A stretch of 64,000 nucleotides of DNA from Lentibacter algarum (GTDB lineage Bacteria > Pseudomonadota > Alphaproteobacteria > Rhodobacterales > Rhodobacteraceae), in the NCBI RefSeq assembly GCF_018860975.1, contig NZ_JAHKQI010000009.1, forward strand, positions 237,055 to 301,054. The letters run 5' to 3'. The notes beneath the pieces are model-generated. The model saw only the letters and a list, made by a program, of their open reading frames with translations. It was not told the origin of the DNA and ran no database searches. Positions within the stretch are counted from its first letter, which is position 1; each line of letters opens with the position of its first letter. Made by a program: the position numbers and the translations under genes. Of this stretch, positions 53,025 through 61,716 are shown in pieces.

Positions 53025-54518
53025 ATGCTTGACCAATCCAAAATCGACACCCTGCGTAGCCAGCGGGTTGCGCCTCGAAGCCTCATCATTGATGGCGAGC
53101 TTTGTGCAAGCGAAACTGGTGATGTTCACGATGTGCTGTCTCCCATCAACGGGCAGAAGCTGACAACAACTGCGGCAGGCACCAAGAACGACGTGGATCG
53201 CGCCGTCGCAGCGGCGCGAGCGGCATTCGAAGATGGGCGCTGGTCACGTCTTGCGCCAGCTGCACGCAAGAAAGTGATGCTTCATTGGGCAGACTTGATC
53301 GAGGCTGAGGCTCTCGAACTGGCGGTGCTTGGGGTGCGTGACAATGGCACCGAGATTTCCATGGCCATCAAGGCCGAAGTCGGATCGGCCATCAACACCA
53401 TCCGCTATTATGCCGAAGCGATAGACAAGATCTATGGCCAGATCGCACCAACCGCGCAAGACGTTCTGGGCCTCGTCCATCACGAACCTATTGGCGTGGT
53501 GGCCGCGATCGTACCGTGGAACTTCCCATTGATGATCGGAACATGGAAACTGGGCCCGGCACTTGCGGCAGGAAACTCGGTCATTCTCAAACCCGCAGAA
53601 ACGGCTTCATTGTCGTTGCTCAGGATCGCCGAACTGGCGCTTGAGGCGGGTATTCCGCCCGGCGTTCTCAATGTCGTGACCGGTGCGGGCCGAGTGGTGG
53701 GCGAGGCGATGGCTCTGTCCATGGATGTGGACGTGATGGTCTTCACCGGCTCGGGTGGCGTTGGCCGCAGACTTCTGGAAAACTCCGCACGCTCCAACAT
53801 GAAGCGTTGCTATCTCGAACTTGGTGGCAAGTCGCCCAACATCGTTTTCGATGACGCTCGCGATCTGAGTGAGGCGGCAAAGGTCAGCGCAGGGGGGATC
53901 TTCCGAAATTCCGGGCAGGTCTGTGTGGCAGGATCCCGGCTTTTGGTTCAGAAAACCATTCACGATGAATTTGTCGCCGAACTGGCCAAGCATGCAACCG
54001 CCATGAAGGTTGGTGATCCCCTGGACGTCACCACAAGTGCCGGAGCCGTCAACAACCTGACACAGCTTGAGCAGGATCTTGGCTTTGTGCAAACAGCCCG
54101 CGCCGAGGGTGGCACAGTCTATCAGGGCGGCAATCGCATTCTGGAAGACACCGGCGGCTACTACATGGAGCCCACCATCATCACCGATGTGAAGCCTCAG
54201 GACAGCGTCGCCCAGAAAGAGGTTTTTGGACCTGTCTTAGCCGTCACCTCGTTCGAAGATGAAGCCGAGGCCGCTGCCATTGCCAACAGCACGGTCTATG
54301 GGTTGGCGGCGGGTGTCTGGACGGCCGATCTTGGGCGCGCGCACCGGATGGTTCGCGCGGTGCGCTCCGGTGTCGTCCACGTCAACACATATGGCGGACC
54401 GGATGTCACGGTGCCCTTGGGCGGGGTCAAGCAATCCGGTAACGGGCATGACAAATCACTGCATGCATTCGAGAAATTCCTCGACTTGAAAACGGCCTGG
54501 ATCAAACTCTATGTGTGA
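53025..54518 (+). CDS. NAD(P)-dependent aldehyde dehydrogenase
   Basis: The 497 residues contain all active-site elements: Asn166 in VPWNFP, general base Glu265 in LELGGKSPNIVF and nucleophile Cys300 in RNSGQVCVAGSR. The C-terminal KQSGNGHDKS region is also typical. The start is three bases after the tctA stop, so it belongs to the uptake operon. It probably oxidises an aldehyde produced from the imported compound, for example after deamination of an amino alcohol or removal of a larger N-substituent. Formaldehyde is less likely, because the GcvT domains handle one-carbon units. Confidence 0.92.
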   Translation: MLDQSKIDTLRSQRVAPRSLIIDGELCASETGDVHDVLSPINGQKLTTTAAGTKNDVDRAVAAARAAFEDGRWSRLAPAARKKVMLHWADLIEAEALELAVLGVRDNGTEISMAIKAEVGSAINTIRYYAEAIDKIYGQIAPTAQDVLGLVHHEPIGVVAAIVPWNFPLMIGTWKLGPALAAGNSVILKPAETASLSLLRIAELALEAGIPPGVLNVVTGAGRVVGEAMALSMDVDVMVFTGSGGVGRRLLENSARSNMKRCYLELGGKSPNIVFDDARDLSEAAKVSAGGIFRNSGQVCVAGSRLLVQKTIHDEFVAELAKHATAMKVGDPLDVTTSAGAVNNLTQLEQDLGFVQTARAEGGTVYQGGNRILEDTGGYYMEPTIITDVKPQDSVAQKEVFGPVLAVTSFEDEAEAAAIANSTVYGLAAGVWTADLGRAHRMVRAVRSGVVHVNTYGGPDVTVPLGGVKQSGNGHDKSLHAFEKFLDLKTAWIKLYV

Positions 54519-54527
54519 GAGAGACCA

Positions 54528-55517
54528 TTGAAGTGTTTTGGTGAAATTCACTGCGAAGGTGAATATCTCTTTGGGGGCGACAGGCCTTTGGAGTTCACTT
54601 TTCTTTTGTGCCCCGGGTTTGCACTGTTGGACCTGGCCAGCGCAATCGAGCCTCTCGCGATATCCAACCGATTGTCAGGCCAAGTGCGGTACAAATGGCG
54701 TGTCTTGTCCGTGGACGGAGAGGAAACGCCCTCCACAAACGGAATGTCCTATCCGGTTGATGGCGCCATAGCAGACCACACGCAAAGTGATCGCGTTTTT
54801 GTTTGTGCATTTGACGATCGGACAGTTGACGGCTCTGACAGAATCGTCGACTGGCTGCGCCGTCAGGCACGTATGGGCTCGCGGTTTGGGGCACTTGGAA
54901 CAGGGGCTTCATGGCTCGTTCGTGCTGGCGCCGTAGGCAATCGTGCTTTCACACTCCATTGGAGCGTTCAGAACAGCTTTTTTGAGATGCACCCTGACCA
55001 CAAGCCCTCAGCGCAAATTTTCACGTCAGATGAAAGATTGGTAACCTGCGCTGGTGGGCGGTCTGTCTCGGATATGATGCTTAACCTGATAGATGCTGAT
55101 CTGGGGAGGGATCTCGCGGTGAAAGTGGCCGATCATATGATCGGCGGGCAGCCGAGAAGCGCAGATACACCCCAGCGCCTGAGCGCAGTGCACAGGTATG
55201 GAACCCGCAACGCGCTTTTCCTTTCGATCGTGGAAATGGTGGAAGCTGATGAAACCTGTGAGTTGACGATCGACGACCTGTTCCGTCAGCACGAAATCTC
55301 AAGGAGGCAACTTGAGCGTTTGTTCAATCGGCATTGCGGCACATCACCTTCGCGCTTTATCAAAGAAGTGCGGCTGGAACGTGCAAAGGAGCTTTTGAGC
55401 GAGACTAATTTGAGCGTACTGGAAGTGTCCGTGGCTTGCGGCTTTGGGACAGTTGCCAGCTTTTCCAAGTCATTCTCGAAGCGGTACAATTGTCGCCCTT
55501 CGAGTTTCCAAGCGTGA
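54528..55517 (+). CDS. GlxA-type AraC-family regulator (DJ-1/PfpI sensor domain)
   Basis: The N-terminal ~190 residues are a DJ-1/PfpI-like sensor (LEFTFLLCPGFALLDLASAI). The C-terminal ~90 carry an AraC DNA-binding domain (LFRQHEISRRQLERLFNRHC; LERAKELLSETNLSVLEVSV; ACGFGTVASFSKSFSKRYNC). Regulators of this architecture include GbdR and CdhR, which control glycine betaine and carnitine breakdown. That makes a role in quaternary or N-methyl amine catabolism attractive here. The start is TTG 54528, or possibly TTG 54588; there is no suitable ATG. It follows the aldehyde dehydrogenase gene by nine bases. Confidence 0.85.
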   Translation: MKCFGEIHCEGEYLFGGDRPLEFTFLLCPGFALLDLASAIEPLAISNRLSGQVRYKWRVLSVDGEETPSTNGMSYPVDGAIADHTQSDRVFVCAFDDRTVDGSDRIVDWLRRQARMGSRFGALGTGASWLVRAGAVGNRAFTLHWSVQNSFFEMHPDHKPSAQIFTSDERLVTCAGGRSVSDMMLNLIDADLGRDLAVKVADHMIGGQPRSADTPQRLSAVHRYGTRNALFLSIVEMVEADETCELTIDDLFRQHEISRRQLERLFNRHCGTSPSRFIKEVRLERAKELLSETNLSVLEVSVACGFGTVASFSKSFSKRYNCRPSSFQA

Positions 55518-55599
55518 ATTTTGCATTGCGACCGCATCAAATGGCAAAGCGCGCAACCTTACGACTGCGCTCTTTCTTCATCTAAATCAAATCCGAAAT

Positions 55600-57627
55600 T
55601 CAGGTGCTCGCTTCCTCTAGGCGGAACAATTCTGCACCTTGGTCCAGGATCGACCGCGCAATGCGGTGGCCCGAGAAGGTCGCCGCCTGTATCGTACCTG
55701 GCGCCATCGCGTCACCGCAAATCTCGACCCGGTCAACACCCAGAAGCTTTTGCGCCTCGAAGAACAACTTGTTCTCTGGCAACCGGGCCCCCACGAACAC
55801 CAGAGTTTCACAGGGAATGATGTCTGGCCCTCCAAGGGACAAGCTGTTTTGAACTTTCACTTGGGCGCCGTCGAAGCCCACAAGCCCAGAATTGACGTGA
55901 ATGCGCACTGACATCTCCTTCATGCGTGCGATGATTTTGCGTTGCTCCAAAGTGTAAGACGTCCACTGTGCCACAGCCTGCTCAGGTGTAACATAGGTTA
56001 CCGGGTGGCCGCTCTTGTGCAGCAGTTCGACAAGCACGCTGGCCATGTAATTGTGCTCATCATCATAGACGACCACCGGGCCCACGGCGTCTGCACCGTT
56101 CATCAAATCCTCGGGTGTCAGAACACGGGCCCCTTTGGGCCACAACAGCGGCTCGAAATTGCTGCTGCCGACACCGTCCCCTCGCCAGGTCGCGCCAGTG
56201 GCGACCACGACATTGTCAGCGCCGAACTCGGGCAGGTCATCAGGGGTCAACAGACTTGACGTGTAGATATCCACATTGCCCATCTGTTGCAGCTGGTATT
56301 CGCGATATTCAGTCACGCGGCGATAGCTGTGCAATCCGGGTAACTTGCTTTCCCGAAGTGCCCGCCCGCCCACGTTCTCAGTGGCTTCTGCAACAGTCAC
56401 TTGATGCCCCGCGCGTGCAAGGGTCAGCGCACAGTCCAAGCCTGCTGGCCCGGCGCCGACAATAAGCGAGGACTGTTCTTCTTTTGCACGACCGATAATT
56501 TCGGGATGCCACCCACGACGCCACTCTTCGGCAATCGTCGGGTTTTGCGTGCAGCGCAAGGGAACCCCGTAGGCGTCCATGCTCACGCAGACATTGCAGC
56601 CAATGCACTCCCGGATATCTTCGATCCTGTTTTCTCGGATCTTGTTGGGCAGATAAGGATCAGCAATGGAAGGGCGTGCGCCGCCGATGAGGTCTAGCTT
56701 GCCGGATTTGATAACCGAAACCATCTTGTCTGGGCTGGTAAAGCGCCCTACCCCCACAACCGGCTTTGACGTGATCGTTTTGACGAATTCGGTGAACTCC
56801 AATTGGTAGCCTTCTTCTGCAAACCGCGCTGTGTTGGAATCCGCCGACCAACCTGAGATGTTGACGTCCCAAAGATCCGGCAGTTCGGCGAGCATTTCGA
56901 CGACTTCCCGGCCTTCTCCGTCATGGGTCATGGCCAGCTTTGCACCTACTTCGTGAACCGCAAATCGCAGCGCGACGGCACGTTCTCCAGCCGCAACCTC
57001 AAGAGTGTCTTCCAGAACCTCACGCAAAAGCCGCACGCGATTTTCCAAAGATCCCCCATATTCATCCGACCGGTGGTTGGTCCGCCGTGACAGAAAATGA
57101 GACAGAATCGAAATGTCATGCGCGGCATAGACGTAGATAATGTCATAGCCCGCTCGCTTGGCCATTTTTGCTGCCTTTTTGTGGCTCTCACGAAAGGCCT
57201 TGATGTCTGACTTATCCATACCCTTCGCCTGAATTGGAATCTCAGGTTTCAGGATTGGCAGGTCGGATGGCCCTATAACCGGCATGCCCGTTGCAAAGTT
57301 GCGCGCACGCATACCCCCGTGGGCAAGCTCAATGGCAGCAAGCGCGCCTTTCGCCTTTATCCGTTCTGCTTGCTCGGCATGGGGCCTGAAATAGACCTCA
57401 TCCCAAATCCGTTCAATCGGGTGATTGGCCATGTCCGTGTCATTGCTGATCTCGGTGATTTGAACCGCCACGGTGCCCCAACCGCCGTCAGCTTTGGTTT
57501 CCCGCAATGCGATCGCTCCACTGGGCAGTGAAAAGCCGTGACCGGTTGCGTGAGGAGCCGCGAAAAACCGGTTGGGCGCCGTGACCGGGCCGATCTTCAC
57601 TGGTTCGAAAAGCAAATCATAGTTCAT
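55600..57627 (-). CDS. Trimethylamine-dehydrogenase-like flavoprotein, copy 2
   Basis: This 675-residue paralogue of the 43223 protein has the same three-part build: FMN barrel, 4Fe-4S cysteines in ECIGCNVCVSMDAYG and LRCTQNP, and a C-terminal dinucleotide domain (LIVGAGPAGLDCALTLARAG). The catalytic Tyr-x-x-His (YVYAAHD) and Trp-x-x-Asp (SGWSADS) pairs are kept. The FMN-linking Cys is Ala here too (APHATG), and the first aromatic bowl residue is absent. I start at ATG 57627, six bases after GGAG; a frame to 57684 also exists. It is transcribed alone, with the shared 20-bp motif in its leader. It may act on a different methylation state from copy 1. Confidence 0.87.
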   Translation of the reverse strand: MNYDLLFEPVKIGPVTAPNRFFAAPHATGHGFSLPSGAIALRETKADGGWGTVAVQITEISNDTDMANHPIERIWDEVYFRPHAEQAERIKAKGALAAIELAHGGMRARNFATGMPVIGPSDLPILKPEIPIQAKGMDKSDIKAFRESHKKAAKMAKRAGYDIIYVYAAHDISILSHFLSRRTNHRSDEYGGSLENRVRLLREVLEDTLEVAAGERAVALRFAVHEVGAKLAMTHDGEGREVVEMLAELPDLWDVNISGWSADSNTARFAEEGYQLEFTEFVKTITSKPVVGVGRFTSPDKMVSVIKSGKLDLIGGARPSIADPYLPNKIRENRIEDIRECIGCNVCVSMDAYGVPLRCTQNPTIAEEWRRGWHPEIIGRAKEEQSSLIVGAGPAGLDCALTLARAGHQVTVAEATENVGGRALRESKLPGLHSYRRVTEYREYQLQQMGNVDIYTSSLLTPDDLPEFGADNVVVATGATWRGDGVGSSNFEPLLWPKGARVLTPEDLMNGADAVGPVVVYDDEHNYMASVLVELLHKSGHPVTYVTPEQAVAQWTSYTLEQRKIIARMKEMSVRIHVNSGLVGFDGAQVKVQNSLSLGGPDIIPCETLVFVGARLPENKLFFEAQKLLGVDRVEICGDAMAPGTIQAATFSGHRIARSILDQGAELFRLEEAST

Positions 57628-57656
57628 GTGCATCTCCAGACAGGTGTCGATCAGTG

Positions 57657-57676
57657 GTTCATTATTATCACCACTG
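57657..57676 (-). promoter_or_regulatory. Shared 20-bp motif upstream of the second flavoprotein gene
   Basis: Read on the gene's strand this is CAGTGGTGATAATAATGAAC, 29 bp before its ATG. It matches the tctC motif at 49881-49900 at 18 of 20 positions. TTGACTCAAA lies about 37 bp further upstream (57713 downward). The remaining stretch to 58004 has no recognisable gene. Confidence 0.65.
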
Positions 57677-58004
57677 TTGCGCATAAAATGAAGATTAGGC
57701 TGCTTTGAGTCAACCTGTTTCGTTTGATCGTTGGTGAAGAACCGCCTAACTCGGGTGGAATCATCGCCTTTTCTGAGAGGGCAAGCTGCTCTAGAGGCAG
57801 GGCTGTTCGCTCAGAAGCCTGAGGACACTTCCATACACTTGTGCATTACGTCGGGATGAACTGAGAAATGTTGCAAGAGGCCACGGTGGCCACGGTGACG
57901 TCGGTAACCAAAGCAACCTGCTATCAGTGCTGATCGAGTATCGGAACCGGTTCGCAAAAGCGTGCGGGCTCACCTCCGGGAACGGCCAATTGGATTTGCT
58001 GACC

Positions 58005-58748
58005 TTAAAAACCCGTCAAGGAGGTTTGCATGCGGACCACTGCTTCCCGCAGAAACGGCAAAAGCTCGTTGACCCGCTCATCATTCATGTTGGCGTCAGG
58101 GACCGCGATGGCAACCGTTCCGACAGGGTCAGGACCGTCAGCGAAGAAAGGCATTGCTATGCTTGCCACACCATTCTCAAACGTGTTGCGGCTCTGCGAA
58201 AAGCCCGTCTCCTTAAAGGCATTTATCGTCCGCACGATGTCAGTTTTTCGAGTTTGAGAGGCGTCCGTGGTTTTCTCGCGCTTGATCGCCAGGATTCGCT
58301 CCCGGGTCTCATCAGTCGCAAATGCTAGGTGGACCAACCCGGAGGACGTGAGGTGAAACGGAAGCACCTGAGTGGGGATGATGTTGATCACATTCCCTTT
58401 GCTGGGCATGCAATATGCGATCGTCGTCATGCCCTTTTCGCCGGGCACGCCAATATGCACTGTCTCGTCTACTTGCTCTGATAACCAATCAGTCGTTTCC
58501 TGTGCGGCACGGACAATAGGAACGGTCGCTTCACGTATCCGGGCGAGCCGCAGGAACCCGTGCCCAAGGCGGTATTTGCCACCTGCGGCAACCTGCTCGA
58601 CAAACCCGTGCTTGGCCATCGCAACCAAAAGGCGGCGTGTCGCAGCCTTATCAAGCCCGGACAGCGTCGCCAGTTCACTCAGCCCGACTTCGGTACGTTC
58701 CATTGAAAACTGGTCGAGAACTGACATTGCCTTGTCGACTGTCTTCAC
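58005..58748 (-). CDS. IclR-family regulator, paralogue of the one at 32215
   Basis: The 247 residues read VKTVDKAMSVLDQFSMERTE (GTG start), a winged helix (LSELATLSGLDKAATRRLLV) and an effector domain (FENGVASIAMPFFADGPDPV; TVAIAVPDANMNDERVNELL). The start at GTG 58748 follows GGGAAGGGA and matches the start of its paralogue; an ATG at 58775 is also in frame. On the opposite strand from 58800, TTGACA at about 58806-58801 could be its -35 box. It lies upstream of the second flavoprotein gene on the same strand, about 380 bp away, and may control it through the 20-bp motif. Confidence 0.87.
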   Translation of the reverse strand: MKTVDKAMSVLDQFSMERTEVGLSELATLSGLDKAATRRLLVAMAKHGFVEQVAAGGKYRLGHGFLRLARIREATVPIVRAAQETTDWLSEQVDETVHIGVPGEKGMTTIAYCMPSKGNVINIIPTQVLPFHLTSSGLVHLAFATDETRERILAIKREKTTDASQTRKTDIVRTINAFKETGFSQSRNTFENGVASIAMPFFADGPDPVGTVAIAVPDANMNDERVNELLPFLREAVVRMQTSLTGF

Positions 58749-58775
58749 GGTGCATCCCTTCCCGTCCGGAGTCAT

Positions 58776-59290
58776 TCGCAGTTAGGGTTTTTAACACAAT
58801 ATTGTCAATAGTGACCCTTCTCTCGGCCGCTCAAAGCCGACATCTACACCGATAGTAATGAATCTCCGGAATCCGCCTTCTCTGCCAATACCTCCTACAG
58901 CGATGCGTTAACACCGGCCACTCCATCAATACTTGGCAGCGGCACCATTGCCCCGCAATTTGCTCCTTCGAGTTGGCTTCGTGAAAGTCGGCTTTGCGCC
59001 TCCTAGCCTGTGACGTTCTGAAGCTATGTTCTGCTAGAATAGCTCTGGAGGGATAGGGCCGTTTGGGCTTTGCGGCTCTGGCGAAACATTCGTGGCGTGC
59101 CGCGATTCTATGCGCGCAGCGCACAAACTGTTCTCACTTCGCCTCTTTTATAGACAGAAAATCCGGCTTTGCGCACAAATTGAGCAGACACATTTGGGGT
59201 CGCGGAAAATGGCGCGCTCTTTCTTTACTCTGCGCTGCAGCAATTTTTAGTCTGAAGCCGCAAAGGCTCAATTAGAAAAGAGAGACAAGT
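58776..59290. other. Intergenic region upstream of glnK
   Basis: These 515 bp separate the catabolic locus from glnK-amtB. I found no gene in them. The glnK promoter should lie here, but a sigma-54 site with correct GG/GC spacing was not found. Confidence 0.5.
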
Positions 59291-59629
59291 GTGAAACTCA
59301 TTATGGCAACCATAAAACCATTCAAGCTTGAGGAGGTTCGAGACGCACTTTCAGCGATCGGCGTTCGCGGCATGATGGTGGAAGAAATCAAAGGGTTCGG
59401 CGCGCAGTCGGGCCACACTGAAATTTACCGTGGCGCGGAATACACCGTCAACTTCGTGCCCAAGATCAAACTCGAAATCGCCGTGCAAGCGAGCATGGCT
59501 GACGAGGTTGTTGAAACAATCACCAAAACGGCACGCACCGGCAAGATCGGCGATGGCAAAATCTTTGTTCTCGACATCGCTCAAGCTGTTCGCGTTCGGA
59601 CCGGCGAAACCGATGAGGAAGCGCTATGA
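59291..59629 (+). CDS. glnK: P-II nitrogen regulatory protein GlnK
   Basis: This is a trimeric signal protein reporting nitrogen, energy and 2-oxoglutarate status, and here it gates AmtB. It has the standard 112 residues. The T-loop contains the uridylylation site Tyr51 (YRGAEYTVNFVPK). TARTGKIGDGKIFVLDI is the second P-II signature. MKLIMATIKPFKLEEVRDAL is the usual N-terminus, read from GTG 59291. The stop overlaps the amtB ATG (ATGA), the classic glnK-amtB arrangement. Confidence 0.95.
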   Translation: MKLIMATIKPFKLEEVRDALSAIGVRGMMVEEIKGFGAQSGHTEIYRGAEYTVNFVPKIKLEIAVQASMADEVVETITKTARTGKIGDGKIFVLDIAQAVRVRTGETDEEAL

Positions 59630-60975
59630 ACACCGCTATTAGGAAAATGAAAATGCACAACTTTGGAAAACTGGCGCTGCCCGCAGCCCTTTTGCTGCTG
59701 CCGCAAACCGGCCTCGCGCAAGACGCTGATACAACGCCAACCAACGCCGACATCGGCTTTATCTTTACCACCTTTATGTTCTTGGTCTCCGGCTTTCTCG
59801 TCTTCTTCATGGCGGCTGGCTTTACGATGCTCGAAGCCGGCCTCGTGCGCGGCAAGAACGTTGCAATGCAGCTGACAAAGAACGTTGCGCTGTTCTCTCT
59901 CGCGTCGATCTTCTTTTACCTGCTCGGCTACAACCTGATGTATCCGGGTGATGGCTGGACGATTCCCAACATCTTGGGTGCGTTCGCTGTAACCGGTCTT
60001 GAGCCAGTTGGGCTTGAGGGCGTTGAGGCTGACCTGACTTATGCTTCTGTCGGTTCTGACTTCTTCTTCCAGCTTATGTTCTGTGCCGCGACTGCTTCAA
60101 TCGTATCGGGTGCGCTTGCTGAACGGATCAAGCTCTGGCCGTTTCTGGTGTTTGTGGTTCTGCTCACTGCAGTAATCTACCCAGTTCAAGCAAGCTGGAA
60201 ATGGGGCGGCGGCTTCCTTGATGCCATGGGTTTCCAAGACTTTGCCGGTTCAACTGTTGTGCACTCTGTTGGGGGCTGGGCGGCTCTTTGCGGCGCGATC
60301 ATCCTTGGGCCACGTTTGGGCAAGTATAAAGACGGGCGCGTCACTCCGTTCCCCGGTTCAAACCTCGCCTTGGCTACGCTCGGCACGTTCATTCTGTGGC
60401 TCGGTTGGTTCGGCTTTAACGGCGGTTCACAACTCTACATGGACACCGCGGGCAATGTTGCTGACATCAGCCGTATCTTCTCAAACACCAACACAGCGGC
60501 TGCGGCCGGGGCGGTTGCAGCGCTGATCCTGACACAGGTGATGTATAAGAAGCCTGACTTGACGATGATCCTGAACGGCGCCCTTGCTGGCCTCGTGTCG
60601 ATCACTGCCGAGCCGTTGACGCCGACGCTTGTTGAAGCAACGCTGATCGGTGCTGTTGGTGGTATCATCGTTGTCTTCGCGGTTCCGTTCCTTGACAAGC
60701 TCAAGATCGACGATGTTGTCGGTGCGATCCCTGTGCACCTTTGTGCCGGTATCTGGGGCACGATCGCGGTTGCGTTCACCAACGAAGCGGCGAGCCTGGG
60801 CGTGCAGCTCTACTCGATCTTCGTTGTCGGTATCTTCGTATGTGCAGCCTCGTCGCTCGTTTGGCTGGCACTGAAATACACTGTTGGCATCCGCGTTTCG
60901 GAAGAAGACGAGATCAACGGGCTTGATATGGCCGAGCTTGGTATGGAAGCATACCCCGAGTTCAAAAACAGCTGA
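59626..60975 (+). CDS. amtB: Ammonium transporter
   Basis: This is an inner-membrane ammonium channel. It has 449 residues with a signal peptide (MHNFGKLALPAALLLLPQTG) and 11 expected spans. Conserved stretches are AGFTMLEAGLVRGKNVAMQL, SWKWGGGFLDAMGFQDFAGS (with the DFAGS signature) and VVHSVGGWAALCGAIILGPR. Later come WFGFNGGSQLYMDTAG, and DVVGAIPVHLCAGIWGTIAV with the second pore-site His of AIPVHL. ATG 59626 overlaps the glnK stop and has AGGA upstream; ATG 59653 is an alternative. A terminator follows. Confidence 0.95.
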   Translation: MNTAIRKMKMHNFGKLALPAALLLLPQTGLAQDADTTPTNADIGFIFTTFMFLVSGFLVFFMAAGFTMLEAGLVRGKNVAMQLTKNVALFSLASIFFYLLGYNLMYPGDGWTIPNILGAFAVTGLEPVGLEGVEADLTYASVGSDFFFQLMFCAATASIVSGALAERIKLWPFLVFVVLLTAVIYPVQASWKWGGGFLDAMGFQDFAGSTVVHSVGGWAALCGAIILGPRLGKYKDGRVTPFPGSNLALATLGTFILWLGWFGFNGGSQLYMDTAGNVADISRIFSNTNTAAAAGAVAALILTQVMYKKPDLTMILNGALAGLVSITAEPLTPTLVEATLIGAVGGIIVVFAVPFLDKLKIDDVVGAIPVHLCAGIWGTIAVAFTNEAASLGVQLYSIFVVGIFVCAASSLVWLALKYTVGIRVSEEDEINGLDMAELGMEAYPEFKNS

Positions 60976-60996
60976 TCTTGCTGACCTAAACGAAAG

Positions 60997-61026
60997 AAAC
61001 CCCCGGCTTGCGCTGGGGGTTTTTGT
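60997..61026 (+). terminator. Rho-independent terminator after amtB
   Basis: ACCCCCGGC and GCTGGGGGT pair over nine bases (one G-T) around a TTGC loop, followed by TTTTG. It starts about 20 bp after the amtB stop. Confidence 0.88.
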
Positions 61027-61037
61027 TTGTGCGCTGT

Positions 61038-61193
61038 TTAGGCCACGACGATCCAGACGATAATCAGGCCGATGAAGAGGTAGACCAATGTGTTGATCAT
61101 CCAGCGGATCAGGCCTGCGTCGCCCTCCGGATCAACGCCCATGCGCTCGCAGATCTTGGTTCCTGGCCAGAGGATAATATCATTGAGGGACAT
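61038..61193 (-). CDS. 51-residue single-span membrane protein
   Basis: The frame reads MSLNDIILWPGTKICERMGV, DPEGDAGLIR, and then a hydrophobic C-terminal span with LVYLFIGLIIVWIVVA. AAAGGAG lies eight bases or so before the ATG. The pattern WPGT--C-R-GVDPE-DAGLIRWM-NTLVY is one I recall from small conserved proteins of Rhodobacterales, with no known function. It is divergent from the Rrf2 regulator over 81 bp and may be under its control. Confidence 0.75.
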   Translation of the reverse strand: MSLNDIILWPGTKICERMGVDPEGDAGLIRWMINTLVYLFIGLIIVWIVVA

Positions 61194-61274
61194 ATGCGCG
61201 CTCCTTTAATTGGTATTTCGTATGCGCATTACCTAGTGCTTTTAATTGCGCATTTCAAATGCTAAATAAAACTC

Positions 61275-61706
61275 ATGAAGTTAGACAAGTTTACAGACTA
61301 CGCATTGCGGGTGCTGATGACATTGGCCCTAAAGGCCCCTCTGCGGGTGTCGGTTTCCGAGATCGCTGCCGTTTATGGCTTATCCGAGAACCACCTTGCC
61401 AAAGTTGCCGCCGAGCTGACGCGGGCGGGTTTCACCAACTCCGAGCGTGGGCGTTACGGCGGGCTGACATTGGCCTTGCCGGTTGAAGACATCCGCCTCG
61501 GCGCAGTTGTGCGGGCGATGACGCGCAACGATGATGTGGCCGAGTGTTTCGGTGCCAACCAGAGCTGCCTTATCTTGCCAGCTTGCGGGCTGCGCGGGCC
61601 GTTGGCTGAGGCACAGGAGGCGTTCTTTGCCGCGCTTGAGCGGTATACGCTGGCCGATGTAACGGCGCAAAAGAGCGCGCTTGCCGAGTTGCTAGCCACG
61701 TCGTAA
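61275..61706 (+). CDS. Rrf2-family iron-sulfur regulator, NsrR-like
   Basis: The 143 residues have the Rrf2 winged helix (MKLDKFTDYALRVLMTLALK; VYGLSENHLAKVAAELTRAG). Three cysteines lie at 91, 98 and 104 (ECFGANQSCLILPACGL), the spacing typical of the NsrR cluster-binding site. NsrR senses nitric oxide through its cluster and represses NO-detoxification genes. No such gene is adjacent, but the divergent 51-residue membrane protein is a candidate target. Confidence 0.85.
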   Translation: MKLDKFTDYALRVLMTLALKAPLRVSVSEIAAVYGLSENHLAKVAAELTRAGFTNSERGRYGGLTLALPVEDIRLGAVVRAMTRNDDVAECFGANQSCLILPACGLRGPLAEAQEAFFAALERYTLADVTAQKSALAELLATS

Positions 61707-61716
61707 AAACCGTTCT

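Noticed and set aside
59150..59290. Sigma-54 promoter or NtrC sites before glnK
   Set aside because: TGGCGCGCTCTTTC near 59210 is suggestive but lacks the GC at -12, and other GG/GC pairs have the wrong spacing.
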